A DNA stretch of 64,000 nucleotides. It comes from Diphasiastrum complanatum (taxonomy: Eukaryota > Streptophyta > Lycopodiopsida > Lycopodiales > Lycopodiaceae). The translations under genes were made by a program, and so were the position numbers. The notes beneath the pieces were generated by a model. That model was given only the letters and a program-made list of their open reading frames with translations, ran no database searches and had not been told where the DNA came from. This document shows positions 11,481-24,839 of this stretch, in pieces; position 1 is the stretch's first letter; each line of letters begins with the position of its first letter. The DNA lies in the NCBI GenBank assembly GCA_029204225.1, contig CM055095.1, positions 76,060,896 through 76,124,895 on the forward strand, read 5' to 3'.

Positions 11481-12275
11481 ACGAAATAGGATGGTAGACC
11501 GGTTGCTTTTGAAAGCAAGAAGCTAGATCCTACTCAAAGGCAATATTCCACCTACGATAACGAGCATTTTGCAGTAATTCATGCTTAAAAAGTGTGGCAA
11601 CATTATTTGTATGGCTCCCAATTTACCATAGTAACAGACCATCAAGCGTTACACTATATTAACAATGCGGTTGACCTTAGAGGTCGTAAAGCCAGGTGGT
11701 CAGAGATGCTCCAAGAATTTCATTATGACATTGAGTACCGGAAGGGTACCTCAAATAGTGTCACGGATGCCTTAAGCCGGATTGGACAGGTTAATCAGTT
11801 AAGCTTTTCCTTAGAGATTTGTGTAAGACCGATAGGCTAGTGGTGAACTTGGAATGCAGGATTCCAAGACTTCTCCTCGGGACAAGATATTAAGAGACTA
11901 TTCCATAAAGAATGGGTTACTTTTCCGGAATGAGAAAGTTTGTGTGCCAAAAAATGATGATATTAGGGCCCAAATCCTGCATGAATGTCATGACAACCCA
12001 TGTGCAGGGCACCCTGGCTCACAAAGAACACTTGACCTAACAAAAAAAAATGTTATTGGCCAGATCTAAAAGTTCAAGTGGAGGCATATGTTCGCAAGTG
12101 CGGGCAATGTCAAGGTAATAAAGCTGAAAGACTTAAGGCAATTGGCTTGTTACTTCCTTTGGAAATTCCCGAAAGAAAGTGGGAAAGTATTTCCATGGAT
12201 TTTGTGTAATCAATTTCTGAGAAGGAACTGGATGAATGCCAGTGGACACCAATCAACTGACAATCGCATTTGACG
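11480..12275 (+). mobile_element. Ty3/gypsy fragment (RNase H to integrase start)
   Basis: A fossil piece of a Ty3/gypsy polyprotein. Recognisable parts are the RNase H tail (TIVTDHQALHYI, KARWSEML, YDIEYRKGTSNSVTDALSR) and the beginning of integrase with the zinc-binding region (AQILHECHDNPCAGHPG). The type is chromovirus-like. It carries no LTRs and is broken, with a few breaks. The right end is abrupt at about 12,275. Confidence 0.8.
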
Positions 12276-15200
12276 ACTTAATTACTTAGTATAAATTAGT
12301 TGTTCATACATCTCTTTTCAAGTAACGAATCAACATTGTGAATCGTGAAGGATTTCAGTGATATTACACGACGCTTCTTGCGCTCTCATCAAGCAGAACG
12401 TTCACAATCATAACGTATTGTAGTTAGCTCTCTATCAAGCTTTCAAGCTTGAACTCTCTTTGAGCATTCTAGCTCAGTCTTTTAAAGATTTATTTTAGAG
12501 TTGCTATTGCGCTACTGCTTATCAGCAGAGCTGCTTATTATCAGACTTATTCTCAGTTACTCAGAGACAGCTTAGAGTGTGCGGTTTCTATCCACTATTG
12601 TCTTGCACTCATTAGCATCTGATTTTGTTTTTCTGAATCATACTATTTCTTATTGCGTTCAGTTTATGTCAGAATGCATGCATCTCTGTATTGCTTTTGT
12701 AACTGATAGAAATTGTTTGAGAATTCAATACTTTATGTTACGTAATCAATTAGTATCTAGCGAAAGTTAGTTGCTAAAGATTGAACGTGATTTCCATCAC
12801 TACTGCTTTGTTCAATTTTTGATAGGCGTAGTCATGCATTGGAAGTAGGAAGTTTCCGCATTCCATTATCTACCTATTTCCGACACAGATGGAGCAGCTT
12901 TAATGTAGACGACATATACGTGATCTCCAAAGTAAGTGTCACCTTTTCGACACTTTAGTTACACGTACTACTATGCATGTTGTACCCAACTCACGACTTT
13001 GGATTGGGCCAACTTTTTATGTCTCTAGATATCTATGCTATCCTGCACGATTCATGATGAACCCTCAATCTTGCATCCCATCATCTTCACCGAGTTTGCT
13101 ATGCCTCCCATTCAACTAGAGGTCATCTTCATATTTATCATCTATATTAAATGAGTTCTCCTTTAGTGTGACATACACTCGTACATGTGGATAATCTTCG
13201 CTAACATTTACCTCTTCTAGAACACCTTTTGAGTAGGTTTGACAATCATCCTGGTTTGCACAAGCGTCTAGGTAGTTGGCCAAAATTGGCCTATCCATTT
13301 CCCACCTTAAGGGATTGTAGTTGGAGTTCAAGGTTTCATCCCACGGATGGAAATTAGACGCTTTCAAGGGAATTGGGATTCCATGTGACTTGTAAGGACA
13401 TGGTTTGTTGGATGTGTTTTATAGAAGTTAAAGTCACAGTGGCATATCTTTCAATGCCCTCTCTACTACGAGATTCAAGGGAGGTGGTATTGCCTTTTTG
13501 AGATGAGGAAGTGACTCTGCAATTTTTCATGGCCTACGAGGACCACAGTTTTACCTTGATAATTGGGAGATGTTTTAGTTGAGGAGTACCACATGATTGC
13601 TAGAGGACAAAGTTTGCTGCAACCACTCATCACCTCATACTTCTCATGTCATTGCTGACAAGCATGAGTGATTGAGAGGATGAGACAATGTAGACATGCC
13701 ATATGCCCTACAATAGTTTGCACAACTTGCTACGCTGCTACATCACACTCATGTTTTGGTACAATCGTCACGATCATCACAACAGACTACAACTTCACAT
13801 CTTTGACCTCCACCATTATGTCTTTTTCATATCTCATTGAAATACTTTATGACCTTGACTATGGTTGAACTTTCAAGATTCATTTCATGCACCTTGTTTC
13901 ATTAGCTACTTAGTCAACTACCTTGTTTTAGAGAAATATGTATACACTTCCATGATATGCTACACACTTGAAATGTACTTTTTTCAATCTTATGCACCTT
14001 GTGGTATTTTAAAGACTGGATAAAGGTTTTTTTCTTCCTTTTCTCTCTCAAGATTTCCACCTCCATACAAAGGAACAAGAGCACCTGTTGGCCAAGAATT
14101 TGTGAAGCTTGAAGAGAATGTGATTCATTGTGATTGAGAGAAACCATTGCATGTAATCTTGACTACTCCCTTTTTCCATCTTGTTTGATCTTGCAAGTGG
14201 AGAATCTTGGCAAAAGACGTTCAATTTCTCTCTTGATGATTAAATGCTATCTTTAATCTTGCTACTTGTTTGGAGCTTGCAAATTACTACTTGCTTCGAT
14301 CTTTTTGATTTCTACTTGCTTGAATCTTGCCACTTGGCCTTCTAGTGAGCACTCAAATCCCTTGCTAAGCATAAATGAGTATTCTCCTATCATCTTGACA
14401 ATCCTTACATTGACTTTCATGATTGTCACTCCCAAAGAATGACAAAAAAGAATATCAACCAAAGATCCATGGTTGAATTGTCTCTTAAAGAGTATTTTGT
14501 TCTCATGCATAGATCTAGAAGATAATCAACTTGGTTTACCAATGTATGGTGGATGTGAATAATCTTTTGATCAATGATCGGTAACCGAAAGTACAAAAAA
14601 TAAGATTTCCTAAGCCCTCATCTTGGCTCTTCTATTTGGTGGATGTGTAGATTTTGTCATTTTTGTCATTCCACTGTTATACATTCCATAATAAGCTTAT
14701 TTTGCTACACATGTTCTACACTCACTTAGGTTAAGACATAATCTTCTCTCTACAATTTGTGGGTCATTACTAATTAAAGGGTTCTTGCCCAACGGTGTGA
14801 CATCCTCACCATTCGTGTCGAGATGACCTGACCAGAATTTGAGGGGTATATATGGGTGTTGCTATATTCATTTGGTAGCTTATGATCTTGTCATCTTATG
14901 AGACCTTTGTAGGATACTCAACTACTTTTCATTGTAGGGGATCAACTATTGGTAGTGATTTATAACGATTAGACTTCTTGTTAGGAGCTTGCTATCTATT
15001 TCATAAATTTTCTCTTTTGTATTTGATATGATGCCAAATTTTGATTGAGCTTATAGTATAGTATCAAAGAACTGTCCAAGGCACGTGGTAGAACTTTTGC
15101 CACTGGTTGATTTGTCTCCACAACGATTAAAATAGCATTTGTCTGCACAACAATCCACTTTCCAGTCTCATTTCTTCAAGTAATTTGTTTCCAAGGTCAA

Positions 15201-17430
15201 CGCTTGAAGGGAGTAAAGTTTGAATTGTTTTCCGTCAGTAATCCACCATCTCTACCATACCTATGTCTTTTGTGACATTTGCTGACATATTCTCAGTCGA
15301 GCATAGATGTTCCCATGAATGTTCTCAACCAAACACCTCTCTGTTGTAGCTACCTATGTGAACAAGCTACTACAAACTATGCTAAACTTTTGTGCGTGAT
15401 TGTAAAGGAGAATCATACATTTTGACTGGCAACCAATTGGAGTTCAACCTAAAACTTGGCAAATTCGCAGTAGAGCTTATAACGTAGAAATAAATTATTC
15501 CAGCATAGCAACATTTTTTTGAAGTAAAATACTGATTTTTTCCAAAAGCGAAATAAAATAAAATTGCGTTCCGGAATGAAGATGCAGCGATGGTATATAA
15601 TACCATAATCAGATAATGGAACTAGATCCAAGTATACATAAGCAACCCCGAGGTACTAGTAACTTCATAACATAATGGTGTTATGAGCCTAGTCTTAAGG
15701 CATTGCACTTTATTTACTATAGTTTTTATTACAATGTGCGCTCGATTTGTGTGTTGAGTTATTGCATGATTTATGTACAAGTAGCACAACCATAATTTTC
15801 CTACACAAGATGGCAAGGAATGGGGGGAACTCAAACATGCCAGGCATCTAACCTATTTAAAGGTGTGTTCAGTAATACGGGTGTCAGGGCTTAACTAATG
15901 AGAGTTCATCTCACCTTATCATAAATTTAAAAAGAGATTTACCTCCCAACTGAGGCCTCCCAATCTGGAGGCAAGATTGAAATGGCACTTGCAATATGGG
16001 CGTAAGGGAATGAGTGAGCTGTGGGCCTGGACTTACTGTCCATTAAATTCAAACGAACCTAAGCTCCTTTATGTACTACGCCACAAAATACATTGCAATA
16101 GCATTTTTCAAATGAAGGATAAGAAGATGCTGAAACAGAAACTTTGACCTAAAAACAAACGTTCTAAATCGTAAGATCTCTTAAAGCCTCTTTCGGTGCA
16201 GAAAGAGGCGTTTCCCCACAGTTAAAAACGTTTCCCTGACTTAGAAGCCCTAGTACTGGCATTTTATAGGTGAAATTGGAAAACTGTAAGCTTGAGAAAA
16301 TGAGCATCTGTATGAGCTTGCAAATAGGATGTTGGGAGTCTAGCATTATTAAAGTGGAATAATATGCTAAGCACCTGCTGAGGCAAATTAGCTGGATCCA
16401 AAAACCCCTAGTTCCTGTTCCTTACAATCAACCCAAAAACCCTATGATTTTATGGTACCAGAAAACTCACCCGCAGCTTTGCTGTGCATTTCAAAGCCCA
16501 GCCGCAACATCATTTCATCAGTCTCTCGGATCATTTCCTCCGCCATCGCCATCAAGATCAGCAAAGTCCTCGCCAAATCCTCCAAAACCTTCCTCTGGAA
16601 TTTTGTTTTGTGACAATAGCTTGGATCTTCCCTCTAGCGATGGGTCTCGGGGGCACTATGTACTTTACGCCCCCAACGCTTGGATTTTTGCCACTTGGAC
16701 TCCTTTCACTGGTTGATCGTTATGATGTGGCAAGATCTAGATCTGGGTGGCCGGTTCATCCTATATGGGAGCATCTCCATGACTCGTAATTGGCGTTTGA
16801 GCTCATAGTAGACACGTGACAGTTTTTAATTGGATCTGACCACACATGTTTAAATCCATATTCTTACTACCTGTCAAAATTGAAAGGCCCAAACTTCAAT
16901 TACAAAGGCGTGAGCAGGCCTGATTCCATGTAGCAGGCAGCCTTTAACACACCTCGTCGCAGGGCAGCTCAGTGCATGAAGGCTGCATGCTACAGCCGAT
17001 AGCGGGCATGTTCACGCCCGCTACCTAATCCATAAAAGTCATGAGAAGTGATATTGAACACATGGCATCACCCGATTGGCTGAGAACAGCCCGATTCTGA
17101 GCCATAGCAAGGGCTGTTGGAGGAAGGCTTGAATGACATAAACACAACTTGTTAACAAGGTGATCGGATGCGATTATGAAGGGCCCTGCATGTTGTTATG
17201 ATTTTGTACTAGCTTGATTTTCATTGTTTATAGCAAAGGCAAAATTGATCTATTGATAGCCATGGAACAAGGGTTCTTGAATTGTGCAAGAATGTTTGGT
17301 GATTTGAAAGTGAAATACGAGGGATGATGGTCGAACCAATATGTTTCTGTGATTTGACATTCGCAAGAACACAATGAAGTGTTTTGTCCATATCTGGTCT
17401 ATTTGAATTTGATAGTTGGTTGTTGATTAA
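12276..17430. other. Long spacer without recognised genes
   Basis: About 5 kb of AT-rich sequence. Open frames at 13,116-13,367 (minus), 13,914-14,147 (minus) and 14,262-14,510 (minus) show no known domain. Around 14,500-15,090 the sequence is pyrimidine-rich and ends in AGTATCAAAGAAC, which vaguely resembles a copia LTR followed by a decayed primer-binding site; this was not strong enough to call. The region is probably old transposon debris. Confidence 0.4.
16444..16789 (+). other. Overlapping open frames of unknown meaning
   Basis: Two plus-strand frames overlap: 16,444-16,716 (90 codons, Ser/Pro-rich then YVLYAPNAWIFATW) and 16,484-16,789 (101 codons, with the hydrophobic LAMGLGGTMYFTPPTLGFLP). 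The base composition is more GC-rich and balanced than in the surroundings, as in an exon. I recognise neither product and see no convincing splice sites that decide between them. It could be a captured or decayed exon. Confidence 0.2.
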
Positions 17431-17513
17431 GTGGATGCAATTTGGAATTTATAAGAAGACAATAGTTTGTTGAGTTCTTGGAAAGGGGTGATATTACTTA
17501 ATGCGTTTATATT

Positions 17514-18499
17514 AAAATTGCCTAATATTATGGATGGAATATATGTTTTGAGAGAGTAAGAAGGAATTGAGCTTAGCATGCCAACTTCTTGGTGCTTGCT
17601 TAAGCCCATACAAGCTCTTTTGTAGGAAACACACATGATTAGCCTCATCATGTGAAACATAGCCCTTGGGTTGCTCCATGTAGATTTCCTCTTCAAGATC
17701 ACCATTCAAGAAAGCATTAGTAACATCCATTTGCCGCATGTCCCAACCATAAAGAGTTGCAAGAGAGATAAGAGTTCGAATTGTTACCATCTTTGCCATG
17801 GGTGCAAAGGTCTCATCATAGTCAATACCATACTCTTGAGCATACCCTTTTGCCACCAATCTTGCCTTGTACCTTTTGATTGATTCATCTTCTTTTGTCT
17901 TGATCTTGAAAATCCACTTACACCCAATTGCATTCTTGTCTTTTGGAAGTTCCACCAACCTCCAAGTGTTGTTCTTGATGAGTGCTTGATGCGCATAATC
18001 CATGGCTTGGATCCATTCCTCCTTTTGAATTGCTTCACCTACACAAGTTGGTTCATTAAAAGAAGTAAGAAAAGCAAAGTTAGAGTTCTCCACCACTTGC
18101 TTTCCTTTTTCATCATAGGTTAGCCTTGATGGCTTAGTCCTTTGCTTTTGAGTCCTCCTTGAAGGTTGCTTTAGAGTGGCATCTCCACCTTCATCCAAGA
18201 CATTTTGCACATCATGATGATTAGTAGGCACATCAACATCATCATCAACATTGACAACATTGGAAACATTATCTTCATGAAAGATGACATCCCTACTTAT
18301 GACAACTTTATTCGTAGAAGGAATGTACACTTTGTAAGCCTTGCTTATTTCTCTATAGCCAACAAACACACCCTCTTTTTATGAAGGATCTTCTTTAATT
18401 CTATCATCAAGAGTGATGTTGACAAAACAAGTACAACCAAAGATCCTACAATGCTTGACACTCGGCCTCCTACCATAGAGGACCTCAAAGGGAGTCTTA
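17514..18499 (-). mobile_element. Ty1/copia fossil, 3' part (reverse transcriptase) of a split element
   Basis: The minus strand encodes the integrase-RT connector and the first half of a copia reverse transcriptase: NKVVISRDVIFHEDN, CKWIFKIKTKEDESI, RYKARLVAKGYAQ, GIDYDETFAPMAKM, MDVTNAFLNGDLEEEIYMEQ and LYGLKQAPRSWHAKL. Its 5' continuation is found at 26,425-29,636; the two parts are separated by the gypsy insertion at 18,505-26,424. The end at about 17,514 is not an LTR. The element is broken. Confidence 0.85.
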
Positions 18500-18504
18500 C
18501 CATT

Positions 18505-19309
18505 TATAGGGTCAAAGATCTCACGTTGTAGTAGCCCTCCCACATGTCAACAAGGGTTAGAACACTAGATAGGTGCCTAACTATGAATAGATGCTACTTT
18601 TAGATAGTTCTCTACTTTTCCTCTAACACTAACACTACACACCCCTAACTCTACTCTACTAAACTAACATTCATCATGATTTTGTGTGAAAGAGAAGAGA
18701 ATAATAGAAGAAATAGAGAGAAGAGAGAAAGAGAGAGATAGAGTGAAGAGGGAGGTTAGTTCAAAAGCTCAAGATGCATGCTAATGGAGAAACCATAACA
18801 ATTAAAACAACAAGATAGAAATGGAAACAATTAGAAACACACAACAAAAGAATTAGCATGAGTGCTTAGCAAATGAGGATGCTTGGCTCTCCAATTTGTT
18901 AGAGTTTCTTCCTTCTCATTAAGCATGAAAAATAGAGTACATGAAGTGCCTTTTTATAAATGGGGAAGGCCCTTGCCCCAAAATACTATTGGATAATATG
19001 TATACTAATCCTATCCATTCATCTTGGACCCAACTTGATTCAAAGCTCTTAAAAAAGTACATTGGATTTCACATGATTCATGTGAGTCTCCATTTGGACC
19101 CAAATCCAAAATAATAGACTCCTAAGTTGAAAATGACTTTGGGTCTCAAGTTTTATTTTAATCACAAAAGGGCCCAACTCTATTATTCTATTTACAACTC
19201 AACTTGCGTGCTCATTGGGTCATGGGCTTATACGCGCAGGCCATGCCCTCACAACATATTTTATGAGCTGCTATTATTTATTTACAATATGTCGGGAATA
19301 CCCCGAACA
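18505..19309 (-). repeat. 3' LTR of the gypsy element
   Basis: Read on the minus strand it starts TGTTCGGGGTATTCCCGACA and ends at 18,505. It contains a purine-rich GAGAGAAGAGAGAAAGAGAG stretch at about 18,700-18,740. It corresponds to 26,052-26,424 and to 42,376-43,072. Confidence 0.8.
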
Positions 19310-19524
19310 GGACCCACGACCTGAAGTAGTGCCGGTCCCTCGGCACTCTGCCGGTTAGTACAAAGTCTTCTTGCCCCACCTCTAGTGGATCAGGTAGCCA
19401 GTGACATCTTCCATAAAGTTTATTCGGTCTAGTTTCTTCAAGTCCTTGGGCGTGTGAAGGGACTTGTGGACTCTTGTTAGCCAGCTTTGGTCGACCCATG
19501 CTTGGAATCTGCGCGTCCAGAGAT

Positions 19525-22500
19525 TGTTAAAAATTCACAATTCTAGCTTGACTAGTTTTGGTCATATGACTTGTAAATAGTTAGATGGTCATGATGTGGC
19601 TTGTCACACGTGCCAAATAGCATAGGATTCCATTCATAAGGATGTTCTCAAGTAGACCTAAGTGTTAGAACCTTTGGAATGAGTCCAAATTATGCTTAGA
19701 TACAAGGGAGAAAAAATAGGAGCTATTTTTGGTAATTTTTGCATTGTTGAGGGATCTCCAAGATTCCAACCCTAACTTGGTAGGGATGAAAGATCCACCA
19801 AAATTAGCATTAGGGATAGGTTTAGGGCTACTCATACCTGCCCAAAACCGTGATGGATCATGTATATATAGGTGATGATATCTCACCAAAATCAATCAAG
19901 CAATTTCATGATTTTTCTCTCATAATGGTGCAATTGCTCTCTATGTTCATAATTGTTTGAGTACTTGTGATTACTAATGATTATAGGATTGAATGTAGGT
20001 CTGGTGTACAGTACTCAGACTGTGGGAGGCCGTACTTTCACACGTGTGAAACCTTCTTCAAGGATTTGGGCCATTTAGTGAGGTTCAAGCATAGATTTTT
20101 GATGGATTTTGATGGTTCAACTTGTGCTAATCTTATGAAATCATAATCTATTGTTTCCCTCATCATTTCAAGTGTTTTAGGATCCTTATTTGCTGTAATT
20201 TTTACATGGTATCAGAGCCTAAAGGCTGAAATGAGCTAAATTCTTGGTTTGCATTCAATTTGATCACAATTTTTGATCTAAATCTTGTGTAGATTGGATC
20301 TTAGCATCTAGTATTGATTCTAGAACTCAAAGTGAGTCAAATACATTGGAGATTGGTGTTGTGTGACTTCATTTGCAGGTGTTTAGGTGTCTAAAACCAG
20401 AGGCAAAGTTGAATTCAATTCACATTACCAAGATAGCAAGTTTTGCTTGCTCCAAGCATTGATTTCTAAGCGAGTTTTGGAGGTGATTTCATAGAGGAGG
20501 CTTTCTAGAATTCAAGGAGAGGGAAGATCAGAGTTTTGGGGACTCTTCAAGGCTGTTCTAAGGTGTAGTAGACACCTCCTAAAGTGATTTAGGTTCAGTC
20601 CAACCATTGCTTGACTTATGCACCAAATTAGATCAATTTTTCATCAATTTTGATCATTTTTTGCTTGTGATTGGATAGTAGATTGTATTGCATCTTCATT
20701 AAGTTCCATTTGATCTTTTACAAGTGATTTTGGAAGTATATTAGGTTGCTGAAATTCACTCTTGATCAGATCATTTGGAAGCTTTAATGTTCTTTATAGA
20801 AAGAGGGGCAATTCTACTAGTATTGTCTACTTCAATCAAGCAAGTGCATTGTTTCTAGTATTCTATGATTTGATTTTGTTAGAGATCATTCTTAGATCTT
20901 TATAGGAAGTCTATTACTGATCTTTTCAGGTCCCTAAGAAGTGGGATAAGGTAGACCTTCAATCAAATCAATAGAAGTAACCTTCATTTGTGTCAAGTCC
21001 TTGATTAGGAGACTAGATGGCATCTATAAATGCATATCTTTTGGATACTAATGAAAGGCTCAACAAAACTAACTATTCCATATGGAAAGTTAGAATGGAA
21101 TCTATCATGATCATGCAAGATCTGATGGAAATTGTAAATGGTAAGGAGGGTGAACCTATTCATCCTCAAGAAAAAGCCAAATACATCAAGAGGTGCAATG
21201 TTGCACTACATTGCATAAAAATGAATGTTGCAAATGAACTCTTAAGAGAGGTAGGAGATTGCACTTCAGCTCAAGATGCTTGGGAGACTTTGCAAAAGGT
21301 CTATGAATCCAAGAACCAAACTAGAATGTTAGCTTTGAAGAATCAAATCTATAGAAGCTATCAAAAGAAAGGAGAGAGTGCACATATTTTTGTCCTAAGA
21401 GTAAAGGAATTGAACAAAGAGCTAGCCTTTATAGGTGACCCTATCAAGGATGAAGAGCTTGTTCAACTCATATTGAATGGACTAAGCTTTGAATTTGACA
21501 ATTTGGTTCAGGGATATGCAATTATGGGTAAGCTACCCATACTTGAAGAACTCCAAGGCACACTCATGGCCGAGGAATCAAGAAGGAGCCAAATGCAAGA
21601 GAGGATGGATAGGCTTTCCATCCAAGGTGAAGATGACCAAGCTCTCTTCACCAAAGGCAAAGGCAAGTCCAAAGGCAAAGGATCAACATTCAAGAAGTCT
21701 ACAAAGCTTGAGGATCAAGAAGGACCCCCAAAGGCATCTCCATCAACCACCAAAGTCAAGAAGGACAAATCAAAGGTGAAGTGCTACTATTGTAGCAAGA
21801 TGGGGCATTATGCCTCGGAATGCTTCAAGAGGAAGCAAGATCAAAGCCAAGCCAACATGAGCAAAGAGGAGGAGGAGGAGAGTTCACATGAGGACTCTCT
21901 CATGATGTCCATATTTTCTTCAACAAGCTTCAAAGGAGAAGATCCTTGGTGGATTGACTCGGGTGCTAGCTCACACATGACTAGTAAAAGGGAGTTTTTC
22001 TCTTCTCTCTTATCTTATGATGGACCTATAAAGTCTATCTATACAGCAAATGATGAAGCTTGTAAGATTGAAGGAGTTGGTAGCATTCCCCTTTGCTTAG
22101 GATCTTCCAAAAAGATCAACATAGAAGGTGTTTTGTACATTCCTACAATAACAAAGAATCTACTAAGTGTTGGCCAAATGGTAGACAATGGTTTCAATGT
22201 TGACTTTGCTTCAAATGAATGTTTCATCAAGAAGAAGGGTAAGATAGTGGCTAAGGGCACTAGACTTGGCAAACTTTATAAGCTGGATGCATTTGTGGAT
22301 ACTAATGTTGTCATGTTGGCCGAGAAGAGCAAGATATCTACCTTTACTTTATGGCACAAAAGACTTGGACATGTCAACTCGGGTTCCATGGAGGCTATGA
22401 TCAAGGAGGAGTATGCTTTAGGCCTACCAAGGTCTATTGGGAAGGAAGACAAGGTTTGTGAAGCTTGTGCCTTATCCAAGGCACATAAGAAGGTGTTTCC

Positions 22501-23535
22501 TAACTCCATCACAAAGTCATCTCATCCTCTTGAACTCATACACTCGGATGTGCACATTGCTAGCACCAAATCTAATGGAGGTTCATCCATGTTTTTAACC
22601 TTCATTGATGACTACTCAAGATATTGTTGGGTGTTCTTACTTTCCTTCAAGTCTCAAGTATTTGATACTTTTGTAAAGTTCAAGTTGTTTGTGGAAAAGC
22701 ATCATAATCATAGCATCAAGATTCTTAGAAGTGACAATGGTGGAGAATTCATCTCCAATGAGTTCAAGGCCTTTTGTGAGGAGGAAGGGATCAAGAAAGA
22801 GACTTCTTGTCCTTACACTCCTCAACAAAATGGAGTTGCTGAAAGAAGGAATAGAACATTATGTGAATGTTCTAAGGCTTTAAGATTAGATGCTTGTTTG
22901 CCCAAATCCTTTTGGGGTGAGTCTCTTGTATGTGCAAACTACTTGATGAATAGGGTGTCTTGCAAAGCAATTGAAGGCAAAACTCCTTATGATATGTTGT
23001 ATGGAAAGAAACCCAATCTTAATCACTTGAAAGTTTTTGGGTGTATATGTTATGTGCATGTGCCATTGGAAACAAGGACCAAGGAGGATCCATCTTTCAC
23101 AAGAGGGATCATGCTTGGATATGCAAGCTCAAGCAAGGGCTACAAAGTCTATCTCCCATCCTTGAACAAATTTGTTGTTTCATGGGATGTCATCTTTGAT
23201 GAACATCATATGCATATGCTTGAAGAAGGCTCAAGTGCTCCAACAATCAAGAAGAAGATGGCCGAGGAGCAAGATCTTGGTTTTGAGGAGGAGCTCATGG
23301 AGGAGCAAGCACCAAACCCACCTATCACACCAAGGAGATCTTCAAGGGCAAAAGTGGAGCCATCAAGGCTCACATATCAAGGCAAAGGACAGCAAGTTGA
23401 GGGTATCTCATCCACTTCTTATGCTTTATCTAGTTTTGAAGAACCGTCTAATGTTGAAGATGCATTGAACTCCAAAGAATGGTATAAAGCTATGTTGGAT
23501 GAGTATGATGCCTTGATTGAGAATGAGATGCTCTA
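19525..23535 (+). mobile_element. Ty1/copia fossil nested in the gypsy element
   Basis: A plus-strand copia element with a 5' LTR (19,525-20,206, TGTTAAAAATT to TTTTTACA), an initiator-Met primer-binding site (TGGTATCAGAGC from 20,207) and an 839-codon open frame at 21,017-23,536. Parts in order are gag (UBN2-type, NYSIWKVRMESIM), a CCHC knuckle (CYYCSKMGHYASEC), aspartic protease (WWIDSGASSHMT), GAG-pre-integrase (LWHKRLGHVNSGSMEAM) and integrase (HSDVHI, FIDDYSRYCWVF, LRSDNGGEF, PQQNGVAERRNRT), then the connector. RT, RNase H and a 3' LTR are not present; the sequence passes into gypsy gag at about 23,536. The long frame suggests it is younger than its neighbours, but it is not whole. Confidence 0.9.
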
Positions 23536-24839
23536 AGTCCCGGACGTAAGTGGCTACCGCACGGACTGTTGGGTCTGGACAGTTGAAATACTTATTAGAG
23601 AGTTGGGTGAGAGCCCTTCAGGCATCTACATCCGTATTCCAACCGTGTTTTGAAGGAATTCTCGGCCAATTATAGTTCTGGATGGTGATCTTGTCCAGAG
23701 AAGTGCCGCATTCTGCCCAGTTGGATCGTCGTGTGCATGGCAGGAAATGCGCGTTCACCCTTAGCTGTTGTGGGTATCGTGCGATGTTCCATTGCACAAA
23801 TGGCAAAATCTATGGGTCAATCTCAGATTTTGCTTTAGGACATGGCACTCGTTCGCTGTATGATTTTGTGTGCATACTGAACACCATACATTTTTGCGTC
23901 GGGGATACTGTAGTTGGTTTTGTTCTGGTAGATTTGGCGTTGCTGCTACAGCTCCTTCTAAGGCTTTCAGTTTTGATCAAACTGTGCCGTAAGCTACTCC
24001 ATCTGCTGCTTGTGTAATTTTGTCATTTGTTCCATCAACAATTTTGTGGATAGAGTGGAAGCAATTGATGATGATGATGCTATCGATGGAGTAGGATTAT
24101 GGGTGGATGGATATTCGTCTTATGATCTCTTATCCTCTTCCCTGATGACATCCTCCATAGCTTCTTGCAGAGTAGCGTACTGCTCCCGTCGTTTCAGTTC
24201 TCTCCTGATGCTACGTGGTAGTCCTGCTAGGAGCCACATGATTGGGAGTTAGGGCTGCACTACACTCGGATCGTAGATGTTTGACCTGTTCAATATAGTC
24301 CATGACCCTTTCTCTTTTTCCCATCTTGACCTTAATGAGCAGGAGAAATGGGTCTTCTAAGAACTTCCTTGGTTTAAAGCGCGTGATGAGAGCCGCTTTA
24401 ACCGCTTCCCAGGTGGATTTTTTTTCCTCTGACAGATTAAAGAACCAATCTTGAGCCACCGCTACTAGTGACATGGAGAACAACATCAACTTCACTGCAG
24501 GTGTCCCGATCGCCGTAGATTTCACAAGCTTGCTCGTAGATATAGAGGAAGCGGATGGGATCTGATGATCCGTCATATATTGGTATCTAAGGTGCCCTCC
24601 GGACTGCTTGCAAGGGAGCGACAGGTACGGGTTGACCCATTGGATCCATTGGCACTGGTTCCGGTTCTGCCTCTTGTTGCGCAGATACTAATCTGGGAAG
24701 GTGTGGTGCTTGATTCGCTGTCCTTCTTGCTACTGATCGTCCGGATCTTAGATTCATCCGATGGTGGGGTCCAAGATAGTTGGATCTTGCTTGTACAATG
24801 AGATGCACTCTGGATCTTAAGAATCTGATCAATTTGATT

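Noticed and set aside
14500-15090. Possible copia LTR and primer-binding site
   Set aside because: The AGTATCAAAGAAC word only loosely resembles TGGTATCAGAGC, and neither a partner LTR nor coding remains were found.
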